DNA from: Micromonospora kangleipakensis | GTDB lineage: Bacteria; Actinomycetota; Actinomycetes; Mycobacteriales; Micromonosporaceae | Direction: 5' to 3' | Length of the DNA: 64,000 bases | Assembly (NCBI RefSeq): GCF_004217615.1 | Contig: NZ_SHLD01000001.1 | Coordinates: 6,262,001-6,326,000 of the forward strand | Shown: positions 1 through 8,553 of the stretch, piece by piece | How the letters are laid out: every line of letters begins with the position of its first letter | How positions within the stretch are numbered: the stretch's first letter is position 1 | Translations under genes and position numbers: made by a program | The notes under the pieces: model-generated | Databases searched by the model: none | What the model was told of the DNA's origin: nothing | What the model saw: only the letters and a program-made list of their open reading frames with translations

Positions 1-96
1 GGCGGCGCGGCGGTAGCCGGATCCACCAGCCCGGGACGCCGCGGCAAGGCGAGCCTCTAGCATGGGCGACGACGTCGACGAACGGAGAAATGTCCC

Positions 97-384
97 GTGA
101 TCACCGCGATCGTGCTGATCGACTGCGCCACCGACTCCATCCCCGAGGTGGCCGAGACCCTGGCCAACCTCCCCGGCGTCAGCGAGGTCTACTCGGTGGC
201 GGGTCACGTCGACCTGATCGCCATGGTCCGGGTCCGCGAGTTCGAGCAGATCGCCCAGGTGATCGCCGGCAGCATCTCCAAGGTCCCCGGGGTGCTCAAC
301 ACCGAGTCGCACATCGCGTTCCGGGCGTACTCGCAGCACGACCTGGAGGAGGCGTTCGCGATCGGGCTGGCCAGCGCCGACTGA
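97..384 (+). CDS. Lrp/AsnC ligand-binding-domain protein (stand-alone RAM domain)
   Basis: A 95-residue protein that looks like only the C-terminal ligand-binding (RAM/SAM) half of Lrp/AsnC regulators, with no helix-turn-helix. The alternating beta-alpha pattern is visible in ITAIVLIDC (start), GVSEVYSVAGHVDLIAMVRV (about 28-47) and PGVLNTESHIAF (about 64-75), the usual order of this domain. The GTG start is favoured by GGAGAAA about 7 bases upstream. Such stand-alone domains form dimers or octamers that bind amino acids; a DNA-binding role is not expected without the HTH. The gene stands alone, convergent with the DUF4142 gene, and the trpD gene lies about 7 kb away. The family call is firm; the ligand is unknown. 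Confidence 0.85.
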   Translation: MITAIVLIDCATDSIPEVAETLANLPGVSEVYSVAGHVDLIAMVRVREFEQIAQVIAGSISKVPGVLNTESHIAFRAYSQHDLEEAFAIGLASAD

Positions 385-441
385 ACGCGCGGCGGCCGGC
401 CCGCCCCGGAGGGCGGACCGGCCACCATCGGCCGTACGACG

Positions 442-1116
442 TCAGCTGATGCTCGGAGCCGGCGTCTCAGTGGTGCCCGGGCCCGGCGACTCGGTGGTCG
501 TGCCGCCCGGAGTCGGGGACTCGGTGCCACCCGGACCCGGCGTCCCGGTGCCGCCCGGGCTGGGCGTGCCGCTGGCGCTGGTCTGCGGGACCGGAACGCC
601 CAGGGTCTGGGCCAGGGCCGTCAGCGCGTCGACGTGCGCCTGGAGGACCGGCAGGGCGTCCTGGGCGAGTTGGACCACCGACTGCTCGGAACCCTGCGAG
701 ATCTCGGTCTGGGTGGCCTGGATGGCCTGGATGTGGCCGGCCAGCTCGGCGGTCACCCACGCCTTGTCGAACTCGGCGCCGCTGAGGTTGTTGAGCCGGT
801 CGATCACCTTCTGCTCGTCCGCGGTGGGCTCGCTGGGCAACTGCACGTTCAGCTGCTGCGCGGTGCTCTGCACCGTCTGGTCCAGCTGGGTGTGGTCCGT
901 CACGAACTGCTTGCCGAGGTCCTTGACCTGCTGGTTCTTGCCCTTCTGCTGCGCCATGTTCCCCATGACGATCTCCGCCAGGTTCACCTGGTGCAACGCC
1001 TGCAGGTACTGGGTGTCCTGCGTGGACGGCTGTGCTGCGGCATGCGCCGCCGTCGCCGGCGTCAGCCCGACCACCACCAGGGCGGCCAGCAGTCCGAGGC
1101 GTTTGATACCCAACAT
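442..1116 (-). CDS. Secreted DUF4142 (ferritin-like) protein
   Basis: A 224-residue exported protein. A signal peptide is visible at the N-terminus (MLGIKRLGLLAAL then an Ala-rich stretch ending AHA about residue 26). The mature part is a DUF4142 four-helix domain (about 30-170: YLQALHQVNLAEIVMGN, QVKDLGKQFVTDH, HIQAIQATQTEIS), followed by a Pro/Gly/Thr/Ser-rich low-complexity tail (about 175-224) that probably lies in the cell wall. The ATG at 1116 was chosen because it has a strong ribosome site (AAAGGGGGGG) and directly precedes the signal peptide; a longer reading lacks both. DUF4142 proteins resemble ferritin-like bundles, but I see no clear di-iron motif, so the function stays unknown. 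Confidence 0.85.
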   Translation of the reverse strand: MLGIKRLGLLAALVVVGLTPATAAHAAAQPSTQDTQYLQALHQVNLAEIVMGNMAQQKGKNQQVKDLGKQFVTDHTQLDQTVQSTAQQLNVQLPSEPTADEQKVIDRLNNLSGAEFDKAWVTAELAGHIQAIQATQTEISQGSEQSVVQLAQDALPVLQAHVDALTALAQTLGVPVPQTSASGTPSPGGTGTPGPGGTESPTPGGTTTESPGPGTTETPAPSIS

Positions 1117-1290
1117 GTTTTCCCCCCCTTTTTCGTTGGACCGCACGGTTACCCGGCTGACCGGGGTTATTCCTGCGATTCCACCCGTCCGTGGCGGGGA
1201 CGGACGTCCGCCGAAGGCGGAGCGCCTGTCACGAACGGCGCGTAGGGGGGACGGATCGGGCACTGCGGTCTCCGGTGCCCGGAGACGGAC

Positions 1291-1322
1291 GTGGCGCCCG
1301 CCGGAGATCCGGCGGGCGCCAC
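1291..1322 (-). terminator. Hairpin terminator of the qcr operon
   Basis: A perfect 14-bp stem (GTGGCGCCCGCCGG with its complement) and a 4-base AGAT loop, 21 bases beyond the qcrB stop. There is no T tract, as is common for actinobacterial terminators. Confidence 0.75.
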
Positions 1323-1342
1323 GGTCGGGTGTGTCGGGCGGG

Positions 1343-2971
1343 TCAGCGACGGCTCTCGCCGCTGCCGATCTCCGCCCGCTCCGGTCGGGACTCGACCGGC
1401 GGGTGCCCCGGCGAGACCGGCGCCTCGGCCGGCTTCTCGATCGGGTAGAAGAAGCCCCGGATCGCCGGGCCGAGGGCACCGAGCCGGTTCATCTTCTTCG
1501 GCACGACCCAGCCGACGTAGTCCAGCTCGCCGTGCCCGTCGTGGCCGTCGACCGCGGTGAGCGGCTGGTGGACCTCGACGAACCGGCCGTCCGGCAGCCG
1601 CTTGATGATGCCGGTCTCCACGCCGTGGGCCAGCACCTCCCGGTCATGCTGCTGCAGACCCAGGCAGAGCCGGTACGCGACGTAATAGGCCAGCGGCGGG
1701 ACGATCAGCAGACCGACCCGGCCCGCCCAGGTCATCGCGTTCAGGCTGATGTGGAACTTGTCCGCGATGACGTCGTTGGCGCCGGAGAGGGTCAGCACCA
1801 GCCAGAATGCCACGGCCATCGAGCCCGCGGCGGTCCGGGCCGGCACGTCCCGGGGGCGCTGGAGCAGGTTGTGGTGCTTGTAGTCCTTGAGGTGCCGCGC
1901 CTCCAGGAACGGGTAGAGCAGGGAGATCCCGACCAGGATGCCGGGCAGCACCACCGTCGGCCAGAAGATCGGCGGGATGACGTACCCGTCGCCGATCGGG
2001 ATGTTGATCTCCCAGGCCGGCATGAGCCGGGTCGAGCCGTCGAGGAACATGACGTACCAGTCGGGCTGGCTGGCGGCCGAGACCACCCACGCCTCGTACG
2101 GGCCGAAGTACCAGATCGGGTTGATCTGGAAGAGGCCACCCATCAGCGCGATCACGCCGAAGACGAGCATGAAGAAGCCGCCCTGCTTGAGCGCGTAGCG
2201 CGGGAACATCCGCTCGCCGACCACGTTCTCGTTGGTCCGGCCGGGGCCGGGCCACTGGGTGTGCTTCTGCTTGAAGACCAGGCCCAGGTGGACGCTGATC
2301 AGGGCCACCAGCAGACCCGGGATGAGCAGCACGTGGGCGATGAACATCCGGCTGACGATCATCTCGCCCGGGAACTCTCCGCCGAAGATCGACGAGGTGA
2401 CCCAGGTGCCGATCACCGGGATGGACAGCATGATGCCGGTGGCGATCCGCAGACCGGTGCCGGAGAGCCCGTCGTCCGGCAGGCCGTAGCCGGTGAAGCC
2501 GGCCAGGAAGCCGACCCAGAACAGCAGCGAGCCGATGATCCAGTTGGTCTCACGCGGCTTGCGGAACGCGCCGGTGAAGAAGACCCGCAGCATGTGCACG
2601 ACGATCGAGGCCATGAACAGCAGGGCCGCCCAGTGGTGCATCTGCCGCATGACCAGACCACCCCGGACGTCGAACGACAGGTCCAGGCTGGAGGCGTACG
2701 CGGCCGACATCGGCGTGCCCCGCAGCGGGGCGTAACTGCCGTTGTAGACCACCTCGGTCATCGCCGGCTCGTAGAAGAAGGTCAGGAAGACACCGGTCAG
2801 CAGCAGCACGATGAACGAGAACAGCGCGATCTCGCCGAGCAGGAAGGACCAGTGGTCCGGGAAGACCTTGTTGAGCAGCTTCCGCAGCGGGGTGGCCGCC
2901 TGGAAGCGGTCGTCCAGGGCACCGGCGGTCTTGGCCGGCACCGCTGCTACGTCAAACTTTCGGCGCTTCAT
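1343..2971 (-). CDS. qcrB: Cytochrome bc1 complex cytochrome b subunit QcrB
   Basis: A 542-residue integral membrane protein that carries the two b hemes and the quinol sites of the actinobacterial bcc complex. Heme-ligand pairs are visible at His112/His113 with His126 and at His213 with His228. The quinol-oxidation loop motif is present as PDWY (303-306), in place of the usual PEWY. The C-terminus has the long cytoplasmic extension typical of actinobacterial QcrB. The start ATG at 2971 overlaps the qcrA stop in an ATGA arrangement (2968-2971), so translation is probably coupled. It is the last gene of ctaE-qcrC-qcrA-qcrB and is followed by a strong hairpin. QcrB is known in mycobacteria as the target of Q203-type inhibitors. 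Confidence 0.97.
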   Translation of the reverse strand: MKRRKFDVAAVPAKTAGALDDRFQAATPLRKLLNKVFPDHWSFLLGEIALFSFIVLLLTGVFLTFFYEPAMTEVVYNGSYAPLRGTPMSAAYASSLDLSFDVRGGLVMRQMHHWAALLFMASIVVHMLRVFFTGAFRKPRETNWIIGSLLFWVGFLAGFTGYGLPDDGLSGTGLRIATGIMLSIPVIGTWVTSSIFGGEFPGEMIVSRMFIAHVLLIPGLLVALISVHLGLVFKQKHTQWPGPGRTNENVVGERMFPRYALKQGGFFMLVFGVIALMGGLFQINPIWYFGPYEAWVVSAASQPDWYVMFLDGSTRLMPAWEINIPIGDGYVIPPIFWPTVVLPGILVGISLLYPFLEARHLKDYKHHNLLQRPRDVPARTAAGSMAVAFWLVLTLSGANDVIADKFHISLNAMTWAGRVGLLIVPPLAYYVAYRLCLGLQQHDREVLAHGVETGIIKRLPDGRFVEVHQPLTAVDGHDGHGELDYVGWVVPKKMNRLGALGPAIRGFFYPIEKPAEAPVSPGHPPVESRPERAEIGSGESRR

Positions 2972-4056
2972 GGCCGCTCCCAGAAGTCGGGGCCGATGGT
3001 TTCGGTGTAGTCGGACTTCGCCACGAAGAAGCCCTCCTCGTCCACCTCGATCGGCAGCTGCGGCAGCCGCCGGCTCGCCGGGCCGAAGATGGGCCGGGCG
3101 TTGTCGGTGATGAGGAACTGCGACTGGTGGCACGGGCAGAGCAGGCGGTTGGTCTGCTGCTCGTAGAGGCTGGCCGGGCAGCCCGCGTGCGTGCAGACCT
3201 TCGAGAACGCCGCGTAGTTGCCCCACATGTAGGCGCCGTGGCCGATGCGGGCGTTGTTCGCCCGGGACTGCTGCGCGTCTTCCTCCCGCATGTGGATCAG
3301 CAGGGTCGGCGAGTCGGCGTGCTTGTTGCTCACGCCGTGCTCGATGCCGGGGAAGGCGGTGATCTGGCCGCCCGCACTGATGTCCGCCGGGCGGATCGGC
3401 CGGCCGTCCTGGGTGACCAGCCGGATCCGCTTGCCGCCCTCGGCCGGCGCGAAGCCGGTGGTGAACATCTGGTTGTTCTTGTGCGGGTCGGAGATCAGGC
3501 CACCGACCAGCGGGGCCGCGATGACCGCACCGACCGGCGCGAGGCCGGCCAGCAGCGAGATGCCGAGCAGCGGCCGCCGCCGGACACCCATCTCGTCGGC
3601 CATGTAGAGCATGGTCTCGCCGGTGATCCGGCGGTCCTCCGGCGAGCTCGGCTGGTCGTGCCGGTCCTGGATCGAGACCTCCTTGGGCAGCAGCTTCTTG
3701 CCCCAGGTGAGGATGCCGAAGCCGACGGCCAGGAGCGCGACGCCGAGGGTGAGGCCGAGCAGCGGGGTGTAGTACTTGTCCCCGCCGCGGCCGGCCTCGT
3801 ACTTCCACGGCCACCAGATGTAGATGATCAGGAAGGCGGTCGCGGCCAGGCCGGTCAGCAGGAACATCCCGGCGACCAGCCGGGTCAGCCGGCGCTCGGC
3901 CTTGGTGCCGGGGATGACCTGCGGCTCGTAGTGGACGATCTCGATGTCGTCCCGCCGGGCGCCCTCCTCGACGATGTCGAATCGGGAGAGCCGGGGGTCG
4001 TTCACGTCGAGCGGCTCCCGGCCCTGCGGGGCCTGGTGCTCGGTGTGGGTGCTCAT
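2968..4056 (-). CDS. qcrA: Rieske iron-sulfur subunit QcrA
   Basis: A 362-residue actinobacterial-type Rieske protein. Three membrane segments are visible (about 60-81, 99-118 and 163-188), unlike the single anchor of proteobacterial Rieske proteins. The 2Fe-2S binding boxes are CTHAGC (288-293) and CPCH (307-310), giving the two Cys and two His ligands plus the disulfide pair. It passes electrons from quinol to the diheme cytochrome c QcrC. The ATG at 4056 is preceded by GAGGTGACGGC. A 67-base gap with a strong hairpin separates it from qcrC, whereas its 3' end overlaps qcrB by 4 bases. Confidence 0.97.
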   Translation of the reverse strand: MSTHTEHQAPQGREPLDVNDPRLSRFDIVEEGARRDDIEIVHYEPQVIPGTKAERRLTRLVAGMFLLTGLAATAFLIIYIWWPWKYEAGRGGDKYYTPLLGLTLGVALLAVGFGILTWGKKLLPKEVSIQDRHDQPSSPEDRRITGETMLYMADEMGVRRRPLLGISLLAGLAPVGAVIAAPLVGGLISDPHKNNQMFTTGFAPAEGGKRIRLVTQDGRPIRPADISAGGQITAFPGIEHGVSNKHADSPTLLIHMREEDAQQSRANNARIGHGAYMWGNYAAFSKVCTHAGCPASLYEQQTNRLLCPCHQSQFLITDNARPIFGPASRRLPQLPIEVDEEGFFVAKSDYTETIGPDFWERP

Positions 4057-4074
4057 GCCGTCACCTCGCTCCGG

Positions 4075-4097
4075 GCGGTGCCGGGGGCCGGCACCGC
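4075..4097 (-). other. Hairpin inside the qcrC-qcrA spacer
   Basis: A perfect 10-bp stem (GCGGTGCCGG / CCGGCACCGC) with a GGG loop in the only sizeable gap of qcrC-A-B. It may slow transcription, protect the upstream mRNA or mark a processing site. It is not followed by a T tract. Confidence 0.5.
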
Positions 4098-4123
4098 AGC
4101 ACTGAAACCAATGATCCGCTCGG

Positions 4124-4960
4124 TCACGACTTGCCCGCAATCCACAGGCTCGCGAAGACCAGCGCGACGATGCCGACCAGGAAGGCCGCCAGGCCCTCGG
4201 TGGACGGCCCGTACCGGCCGAGGCCGAAGCCACCCTGGTCCTGGTCGTGCTTCAGGGTCCCCTGGATGTAGGCGATGATGTCCGCCTTCTGCTCCGGCCG
4301 CAGCTGGTTGTCGCCGAAGACCGGCATGTTCTGCGGGCCGCTCAGCATGGCGGCGTAGATCTGCCGGTCGCTGGCGGGCTTCAGGCTCGGGGCGTACTTG
4401 CCCGAGGAGAGGGCGCCGCCGCCACCGCCGAAGGCGTGGCACTGCGAGCAGTTGATCCGGAACAGCTCACCACCGGTCGCCAGGTTGGCGCCCTCGTGGA
4501 GGTTGTTGCCCGCGGGGACCTGCGGGCCGCCGCCGAGCTCCTGGATGTACTGGCCGAGCTGGCGCACCTGCTCGTCGGTGAACTGCGGGGGCTTCCGCAT
4601 GGCCTGGGCTTCCTGCCGGGCCATCGGCATCCGACCGCTGCCGACCTGGAACTCGACCGAGGCCGAGCCGACTCCGATCAGGCTCGGCCCGCGTCCCTGG
4701 ACACCCTGGGCGTTGCGACCGTGGCAGGTCACACAGCTCACGTCGAACAGCGCCTTGCCCTCGCCGGCGGCGGCGCTCAGCGGCGGGTTTTCCTGCGCCT
4801 GCACGCCGGGGGCGAAGACGGTGTAGGCGCCGCCGGCCAGCGTCAGCGCGGCGATCAGCCGGACCGCGGCGCCCAGCCGGCGGCGGCCCCTGCTGCGCGC
4901 TGCGGGCCGCCCGCGCAGGCGCGCGAGCAGACCGCGTCGGCGGTCGTTGTCAGAAGTCAT
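4124..4960 (-). CDS. qcrC: Diheme cytochrome c subunit QcrC
   Basis: A 278-residue membrane-anchored cytochrome with two c-type heme sites: CVTCH (76-80) and CSQCH (171-175). An Arg-rich N-terminus and a hydrophobic stretch (about 31-50) form a signal anchor; a second segment lies near the C-terminus (about 255-274). The diheme form replaces cytochrome c1 plus soluble cytochrome c in actinobacteria and passes electrons directly to the CuA site of oxidase subunit II (ctaC, 9375-10346). Methionine-containing motifs after each heme site (for example GSGRMPMAR and SGPQNMPVF) are the likely distal ligands. It follows ctaE on the same strand with a 72-base gap. Confidence 0.97.
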   Translation of the reverse strand: MTSDNDRRRGLLARLRGRPAARSRGRRRLGAAVRLIAALTLAGGAYTVFAPGVQAQENPPLSAAAGEGKALFDVSCVTCHGRNAQGVQGRGPSLIGVGSASVEFQVGSGRMPMARQEAQAMRKPPQFTDEQVRQLGQYIQELGGGPQVPAGNNLHEGANLATGGELFRINCSQCHAFGGGGGALSSGKYAPSLKPASDRQIYAAMLSGPQNMPVFGDNQLRPEQKADIIAYIQGTLKHDQDQGGFGLGRYGPSTEGLAAFLVGIVALVFASLWIAGKS

Positions 4961-5032
4961 GACCTGTGTCCTTAACCGGTTGGACCTTGTCTCAGGGGAC
5001 GGAGCAGCGGCGCGGTTCGTGACGCGCCAAGA

Positions 5033-5632
5033 TCACTGGAGCCAGTAGATCATGGCGTAGAGGCCGATCCACACGACGTCGACGAAGTGCCAGTAGTACG
5101 ACACGACGATCGCCGACGTGGCCTGCGCCGGGGTGAACCGGCCCATGGTGGTGCGGATCATGAAGATGATGAAGGCGATCAGACCGCCGGTCACGTGCAG
5201 ACCGTGGAAGCCGGTGGTCAGGTAGAACATCGACCCGTAACCGTCTACGTTGATCTTCACGCCCTCGTGGACCAGGTTGCGGTACTCGTTCGCCTGGCCG
5301 AGCACGAAGATCAGACCCATCACGAAGGTGATCGTGAACCAGCGCCGCAGCGCGTGGACGTCACCCTTCTCCGCGGCGAAGACACCGAGCTGGCAGGTCA
5401 CCGAGGACAACACCAGGATCACCGTGAAGGTGGTCGCGTAGGGGATGTTGAGGATCTCGGTGTGCTTCTCCCACTGCTCCGGCGCTGCCGCGCGGATGGA
5501 GAAGTACATCGCGAACAGCGCCGCGAAGAACATGAGTTCACTGGAGAGCCACACGATCGTCCCGACGCTGACCATGTTGGGTCGGGTCAGGGAGTGGATC
5601 CGGCTCTTGTCAATGGCTGGGGCCGCAGTCAC
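5033..5632 (-). CDS. ctaE: Cytochrome c oxidase subunit III CtaE
   Basis: A 199-residue polytopic protein with five membrane helices and the subunit III landmarks [18 protein letters not shown] near the N-terminus, [14 protein letters not shown] (about 145-158) and [15 protein letters not shown] at the C-terminus. It is part of the aa3 oxidase and in actinobacteria is encoded as the first gene of the cytochrome bc1 operon, as here. The GTG at 5632 gives the expected length. It diverges from the ctaG-like gene, and the 108-base gap holds both promoters. The catalytic subunit I gene (ctaD) is not in this window. Confidence 0.96.
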   Translation of the reverse strand: MTAAPAIDKSRIHSLTRPNMVSVGTIVWLSSELMFFAALFAMYFSIRAAAPEQWEKHTEILNIPYATTFTVILVLSSVTCQLGVFAAEKGDVHALRRWFTITFVMGLIFVLGQANEYRNLVHEGVKINVDGYGSMFYLTTGFHGLHVTGGLIAFIIFMIRTTMGRFTPAQATSAIVVSYYWHFVDVVWIGLYAMIYWLQ

Positions 5633-5727
5633 GCGGTCATTATTGCCCTTGACCGGGACCGGCGATCAGCGGGGTGGCAAACCTGCGCCATCCGTGGCCC
5701 GATCGGGGTGGTCCGGTTCGCCTGACC

Positions 5728-5733
5728 TACCCT
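5728..5733 (+). promoter_or_regulatory. -10 box (TACCCT), likely leaderless transcript
   Basis: TACCCT ends 7 bases before the GTG at 5741 and no Shine-Dalgarno sequence is present, so transcription probably begins at or next to the start codon. Confidence 0.55.
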
Positions 5734-5740
5734 GAAAAGC

Positions 5741-6694
5741 GTGCTGCACGTCGATCCGATCTTCGCCGCCACCTCGGTCGCCCCGTCGACCCTCGCGGCG
5801 GGGGGCGAAGCCGTCCCACCACCCTTCACCGTCGCCCGGGTCTTCACCGAGGCCCGGCTGGACAGCTGGCTCGCCCTCGGGCTGGTCCTCGCCGCCGGGC
5901 TCTACCTCTACGGCGTGTACCGGCTGCGGCTGCGCGGCGTCCACTGGCCGGTCGTCCGCACGGTCTGCTTCCTCGGCCCCGGGTTGGGCGGCATCGCCTC
6001 GGTGACGGTCAGCGGGCTGCACGCGTACGACACCGCGCTGCTGTCGGTGCACATGGTCCAGCACATGGTGCTGTCGATGGTGGCGCCGATCTTCCTGGCC
6101 CTCGGCGCGCCGGTGACGCTCGCCCTGCGCACCCTGTCGCTCCGCCCGCGCAAGCGCCTGCTCGCGATCGTGCACAGCCGGATCGCCCGGGTCTACACCT
6201 TCCCGCTGGTGGCGTTCGCCATCTTCGTGGCGAACCCGTTCGTGCTCTACTTCACCGACCTGTACCGCTACACCCTGCAGCACGCGTGGGCGCACGAGCT
6301 GGTGCACGCGCACTTCATCATGACCGGCTGCGTGTTCTTCTGGCCGCTGCTCGGCCTGGACCCGCTGCCCGGGCGGTGGCCGTACCCGGCCCGGGCGCTG
6401 CTGATGCTGCTCTCCGTGCCGTTCCACACCGTGCTCGGGCTCACCATCATGCAGAGCACCACCCTCTTCGGCGGCGACTGGTACCCGTCGCTGCACCTGA
6501 GCTGGTCGAACCCGTGGAACGACCAGGTGGTGGCCGGCGGCGTGCTCTGGGCCGGCGGCGAGCTCGTCAGCATCACCGTGCTGGCCGTGCTGGTCGTGCA
6601 GTGGGTGAAGCAGTCCGAGCGGGAGGCCCGCCGGGTGGACCGCGAGCTGGACCGCCAGGAGGCCCTGCAACGCGCCGCGGAGTCGCCCGCCTGA
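5741..6694 (+). CDS. CtaG-type cytochrome c oxidase assembly protein
   Basis: A 317-residue membrane protein of the caa3_CtaG family, which helps copper delivery or assembly of cytochrome c oxidase. About seven hydrophobic segments are visible, with the characteristic His-rich HMVQHMVLSMVAPIFLALG (about 104-122) and the conserved HAWAHELVHAHFIMTG region (about 183-198). The GTG start is set by a TACCCT box 7 bases upstream. It diverges from ctaE, which supports a link to the aa3 oxidase. It is unrelated in sequence to the Cox11-type CtaG of proteobacteria. The direct evidence is family similarity; copper binding is inferred. Confidence 0.9.
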   Translation: MLHVDPIFAATSVAPSTLAAGGEAVPPPFTVARVFTEARLDSWLALGLVLAAGLYLYGVYRLRLRGVHWPVVRTVCFLGPGLGGIASVTVSGLHAYDTALLSVHMVQHMVLSMVAPIFLALGAPVTLALRTLSLRPRKRLLAIVHSRIARVYTFPLVAFAIFVANPFVLYFTDLYRYTLQHAWAHELVHAHFIMTGCVFFWPLLGLDPLPGRWPYPARALLMLLSVPFHTVLGLTIMQSTTLFGGDWYPSLHLSWSNPWNDQVVAGGVLWAGGELVSITVLAVLVVQWVKQSEREARRVDRELDRQEALQRAAESPA

Positions 6695-6717
6695 CCGTCG
6701 CGGGCGGGTACGCCCAC

Positions 6718-6737
6718 CGGCCCGCCAGGGCGGGCCG
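6718..6737 (+). terminator. Hairpin after the ctaG-like gene
   Basis: An 8-bp stem CGGCCCGC / GCGGGCCG with a CAGG loop, 24 bases after the stop codon. It is modest in strength. Confidence 0.45.
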
Positions 6738-6800
6738 TCCGGCCCGATGTGACGCCCGCTACCATCAGCGGGCAGCTACGAGGTGGGAGCCAAGCCAGCG

Positions 6801-7199
6801 ATGAGCGATCGTCTTTGCACCGTCCTGCTCTACAGCGACGACCCCGAGGTCCGCGACCGGATGCGGCTGGCCGTCGGCACCCGGCCCGCGCCGGGGCTCC
6901 AGATCGAGTTCGTCGAGGCCGCCGACTACGCCGGGTGCGTCCGGCTGGTCGACGAGTACGAGATCGACCTGCTCCTGCTCGACGGCGAGGCCACTCCGGG
7001 CGGCGGCATCGGCATCGCCCGGCAGATCAAGGACGACCGGGACGACGCCCCGCCGACCTGCGTGGTGATCGCCCGGGCGGCCGACCGCTGGCTCGCCGCG
7101 TACGCCGAGGTCGACGCGACGCTGGTGCACCCGCTCGACCCGGTGACCACCGGCACCACCGTCGCCGAGCTGCTGCGGCGTACGCCCGCCGCGGCCTGA
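6801..7199 (+). CDS. Receiver-like (CheY-fold) protein with degenerate site
   Basis: A 132-residue protein that reads as a stand-alone receiver domain: beta-1 TVLLYSDD (about 8-15, acidic pair), beta-3 IDLLLLDGE with the phospho-acceptor Asp at about 62, beta-4 TCVVIARAA and beta-5 ATLVHPLDP. The Ser/Thr normally at the end of beta-4 is Ala, and the Lys of the KP motif appears as His in VHP, so normal phosphorylation signalling is doubtful. The ATG at 6801 has GAGGTGGGAG about 11 bases upstream; a GTG at 6783 would begin inside that site. A TACCAT box at 6760-6765 may be its promoter. It sits between the ctaG-like gene and trpD. Confidence 0.75.
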   Translation: MSDRLCTVLLYSDDPEVRDRMRLAVGTRPAPGLQIEFVEAADYAGCVRLVDEYEIDLLLLDGEATPGGGIGIARQIKDDRDDAPPTCVVIARAADRWLAAYAEVDATLVHPLDPVTTGTTVAELLRRTPAAA

Positions 7200-7209
7200 G
7201 TCACCCCCT

Positions 7210-7239
7210 CGGCGCCACGGCATCGCGGCCGTGGCGCCG
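7210..7239 (+). terminator. Hairpin terminator before trpD
   Basis: An 11-bp perfect stem CGGCGCCACGG / CCGTGGCGCCG with an 8-base loop, 11 bases after the receiver-like gene stop. Confidence 0.6.
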
Positions 7240-7285
7240 ACGTCGTTCCTCACCCGCATCTCCATGCCCGCTCGGGAGGCCCGCC

Positions 7286-8332
7286 ATGGGCGAACGGACC
7301 TGGCCGCTGCTGCTCAACGCGCTGCTGCGCGGCGAGGAGCTCACCACCGCCGACACCGCCTGGGCGATGGACGAGATCATGACGGGTGCGGCCAGCCCGG
7401 CCCAGGTCGCCGGCTTCGCCGTGGCGCTGCGGGCGAAGGGCGAGACCCCGGCCGAGCTGGCCGGCCTGGTGGAGGCGATGCTCGGCCGCTCCGTCGAGGT
7501 GGTGCTCCCCGAGGAGCTGCGCCGGACCGCCCTGGACGTGGTCGGCACCGGCGGTGACCTCGCGCACACGGTCAACATCTCCACCATGACCGCGCTCGTG
7601 GTGGCCGGCGCCGGCGTCCGCGTGGTCAAGCACGGCAACCGCGCCGCCTCGTCCTCCTGCGGCACCGCCGACCTGCTGGAGTACCTCGGCGTCCCGCTGG
7701 ACCTGAGCCCCGAGCAGGTCGCCCGGTGCGTCGACGAGGCGGGCATCGGCTTCTGCTTCGCGGCCCGGTTCCACCCCGGGATGCGGCACGCCGGCCCGGT
7801 CCGCCGGGAGATCGGCGTGCCCACCGCGTTCAACTTCCTCGGCCCGCTGACCAACCCGGCCCGCCCCCGGGCCGGCGCGGTCGGCTGCTTCGACCTGCGG
7901 ATGGCGCCGGTGATGGCGGCCGTCTTCGCCGAGCGGGGCGACTCCGTGATCGTGATGCGCGGCGAGGACGGGCTGGACGAGTTCACCACCGCCGCGCCCA
8001 CCCGGGTCTGGGTGGCCCAGCGGGGCACCGTGAGAGAGGCGCTGCTGGACGCCGCCGACCTCGGGGTACCCCGGGCCACCCTGGCGGATCTGCGGGGCGG
8101 GGACGCGGCGTACAACGCCGGGGTTGCCCGGCGGCTGCTCGCTGGCGAGACCGGCCCGGTCCGCGACGCCGTGCTGGTGAACGCCGCGGCGGCGCTGGCC
8201 ACCCAGGGGCCGCTGGACGGGGACCTGATCGAGGCGCTGCGGGCCGGGATGGCCACGGCCGCCGAGTCCATCGACTCCGGCGCCGCCGCCGGCGCGCTCG
8301 ACCGCTGGCTCGAGGTCGCCCGCGCGCTCTGA
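7286..8332 (+). CDS. trpD: Anthranilate phosphoribosyltransferase TrpD
   Basis: A 348-residue enzyme that transfers phosphoribose from PRPP to anthranilate in tryptophan synthesis. Hallmarks are the PRPP loop [17 protein letters not shown] (about 88-104), [18 protein letters not shown] (about 115-132) with the anthranilate-site residues, and the metal-binding DE pair in GEDGLDEF (about 228-235). The ATG at 7286 has CGGGAGG 7 bases upstream. Glycine-rich and helical-bundle regions match bacterial TrpD in length. As in Mycobacterium it neighbours the cytochrome bc1 genes and not the other trp genes. Confidence 0.97.
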   Translation: MGERTWPLLLNALLRGEELTTADTAWAMDEIMTGAASPAQVAGFAVALRAKGETPAELAGLVEAMLGRSVEVVLPEELRRTALDVVGTGGDLAHTVNISTMTALVVAGAGVRVVKHGNRAASSSCGTADLLEYLGVPLDLSPEQVARCVDEAGIGFCFAARFHPGMRHAGPVRREIGVPTAFNFLGPLTNPARPRAGAVGCFDLRMAPVMAAVFAERGDSVIVMRGEDGLDEFTTAAPTRVWVAQRGTVREALLDAADLGVPRATLADLRGGDAAYNAGVARRLLAGETGPVRDAVLVNAAAALATQGPLDGDLIEALRAGMATAAESIDSGAAAGALDRWLEVARAL

Positions 8333-8413
8333 CTCCCGCCGCCCCGCGCCGTCGGGGATCGGCGCCACCCGGGAGGCGCGCGACCAGCGCTCTGTCCGGG
8401 GCGGGCCGGCCGG

Positions 8414-8460
8414 GTCCGGAACGGACGTGTCGTCGGCCGGGGTCCGAAACGGAAGTGTCG
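8414..8460 (+). repeat. Two 19-bp direct repeats upstream of the zinc-ribbon gene
   Basis: GTCCGRAACGGAMGTGTCG occurs at 8414-8432 and again at 8442-8460 (2 differences), with starts 28 bases apart. They lie about 95 bases before the small gene at 8554, and just before a locally A+T-rich stretch (8470-8505). They may be regulator sites. Confidence 0.6.
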
Positions 8461-8553
8461 GACCCGCGTGCCAAACTACACGGGAGTAATTTTCCGTTTT
8501 CCGCCGATGGCGGCCCTGTCCCTCGGCGGGCGCCGGAGCGAGAGGAGACGCCC

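Noticed and set aside
449..3010. Long plus-strand open frame of 853 codons across the DUF4142 and qcrB genes
   Set aside because: It runs opposite proven qcrB and DUF4142 coding sequence and has no recognisable domain.
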